A DNA stretch of 14,837 nt from Halieaceae bacterium UBA5085 (GTDB lineage Bacteria; Pseudomonadota; Gammaproteobacteria; Pseudomonadales; Halieaceae), in contig DIAF01000045.1 of NCBI GenBank assembly GCA_002414665.1, positions 168,527-183,363 on the forward strand, given 5' to 3'. Positions 13,953-14,837 of the stretch are shown piece after piece. The position numbers and the translations under genes are program-made. The notes below the pieces were generated by a model. That model was not told where the DNA came from and searched no databases. It was given only the letters and a program-made list of their open reading frames with translations. Every line of letters starts with the position of its first letter. Positions within the stretch are counted from its first letter, which is position 1.

Positions 13953-14837
13953 CGGGAGCGTGCAAGCCCGTCGCCGTCAAAGGCCAGGTGGGGCTGCAGC
14001 TTCACGGTCACCGGTAATGTACTGCCCGTAGGAACATCGATGTGCCCCGGAGCAAGGCACGGCACGCGTTGTCCATCGGGCAGCATGAGCTCGTAGAGGA
14101 AATGTGCACCGCGAAAGCTCTTTCGCGTCACCCGCAACAGCAGCGTGCTGCTCGCGTCATAGCTGATATCGCCCGGGCGCACGAGAATCTGCTGGCAGGA
14201 GGCGCTATCCTGCTCGCCGGTCGTGCCCGTGGTAAGGGGCGCCAGCCCGCCGTTACCGGCCATTTTTGCCGATATGATGCTGCCCTCGCCGATGAAGGCC
14301 GCAACAAACGTGTTGGCCGGGTGGTGGTAGAGTTCGTGGGGCGATCCGGTTTGCGCCACGCGGCCCTGGTTGAGCAGCGTTATCTGGTCCGCCATGGCAA
14401 AGGCTTCGTGCTGGTCATGGGTTACCAGCAGGGCGGTGATTGCACTGTGCTTGAGCAGTTCACGAATGTCAGCAGCGAGCAGCGTGCGCAGCTCTGTATC
14501 GAGGCTCGAGAAGGGCTCATCCAGCAGCAGAATGTCGGGTTTCGGCGCCAGTGCGCGTGCAAGGGCGACCCGCTGCTGCTGCCCGCCGGATAGTTCGTGC
14601 GGCCAGGCATCGGCGTACTCACTCAGCGCCACTAGTTGCAGCAGACTCTCCACCCGTTCGCGCCGCTCGTTCCGCGGCAACGCCGCGAGGCCGAAACCAA
14701 TGTTGTCACGTACGCTCAGGTGAGGGAACAGGGCGAAGTCCTGGAACACCATGCCGACCCTGCGCCGCTCCGGCGGTAGCTGACGCCGGGTCGTGCTGAG
14801 GGTTACACCGCGCAGCGTAATCCGCCCGCCGCTGATG
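13949..14837 (-). CDS. fbpC: FbpC-like ferric-iron ABC transporter ATP-binding subunit, N-terminus cut off by window edge
   Basis: The last 295 residues of an ABC ATPase are present; the Walker A and N-terminus lie beyond the right edge. In the fragment, the Q-loop is VFQDFALFPHL (30-40), the signature LSGGQQQRVALARAL (82-96), Walker B ILLLDEPFSSLD (102-113) and the H-loop LLVTHD (136-141). A C-terminal TOBE-type regulatory domain spans about 180-285. The stretches RRQLPPERRRVG (17-28) and AFIGEGSII (180-188) are characteristic of Neisseria FbpC and relatives, which energise uptake of periplasmic Fe(III) with an FbpB permease and an FbpA binding protein. Those partner genes should lie just outside the window. 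A polyamine or sulfate-type ATPase is a less likely alternative. Confidence 0.85.
   Translation of the reverse strand, partial: ISGGRITLRGVTLSTTRRQLPPERRRVGMVFQDFALFPHLSVRDNIGFGLAALPRNERRERVESLLQLVALSEYADAWPHELSGGQQQRVALARALAPKPDILLLDEPFSSLDTELRTLLAADIRELLKHSAITALLVTHDQHEAFAMADQITLLNQGRVAQTGSPHELYHHPANTFVAAFIGEGSIISAKMAGNGGLAPLTTGTTGEQDSASCQQILVRPGDISYDASSTLLLRVTRKSFRGAHFLYELMLPDGQRVPCLAPGHIDVPTGSTLPVTVKLQPHLAFDGDGLARSR

Overview
The window looks like chromosomal DNA of a high-GC marine-type gammaproteobacterium. I infer the Halieaceae/Cellvibrionales neighbourhood from the protein spellings (HrpA, DusA and TalB-type transaldolase very like the Escherichia coli proteins) and from the gene mix, but lineage cannot be proven from this sequence alone. 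Coding density is very high. I see no insertion sequences, tRNA or rRNA genes, CRISPR arrays or attachment sites, and no gene-free stretch longer than about 190 bases.

Left part (1-4176): a truncated MaoC-type (R)-specific enoyl-CoA hydratase on the minus strand diverges from hrpA, a large DEAH-box RNA helicase.

Centre left (4304-6229): the standout locus is a compact three-gene operon, hvfA-hvfB-hvfC. It encodes a secreted cysteine-repeat precursor peptide with eight EGKCG motifs, a DUF692 multinuclear iron oxidase (MNIO) and a DUF2063 partner protein. Relatives of this set (HvfABC of Haemophilus, bufferins of Caulobacter) are ribosomally made, post-translationally modified metal-binding peptides, so this is a probable copper-handling RiPP system. 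The genes overlap by one base and by eight bases and are probably translated in a coupled way.

Centre (6306-8817): an MlaA-like outer-membrane phospholipid-transport protein that unusually lacks a lipobox. It is followed by a two-gene partner-switching module: a receiver-PP2C phosphatase whose receiver carries Glu where the phosphorylated Asp normally sits, and a STAS anti-anti-sigma-like protein with a cysteine-containing C-terminal tail. No serine kinase domain is present in either.

Right part (8824-14837): a minus-strand pair, transaldolase then a TerB-fold protein (4-base overlap), preceded by dusA (tRNA dihydrouridine synthase). A small dimeric alpha/beta-barrel monooxygenase-like gene diverges from dusA. 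Next come a membrane-anchored HDOD protein (minus), a PhyH-type Fe(II)/2-oxoglutarate dioxygenase (plus), and the C-terminal 295 residues of an FbpC-like ferric-iron ABC transporter ATPase (minus) that runs off the right edge. Three convergent gene pairs are packed so tightly (6-base gap, 4-base gap, 4-base overlap) that no classical terminator fits between them.
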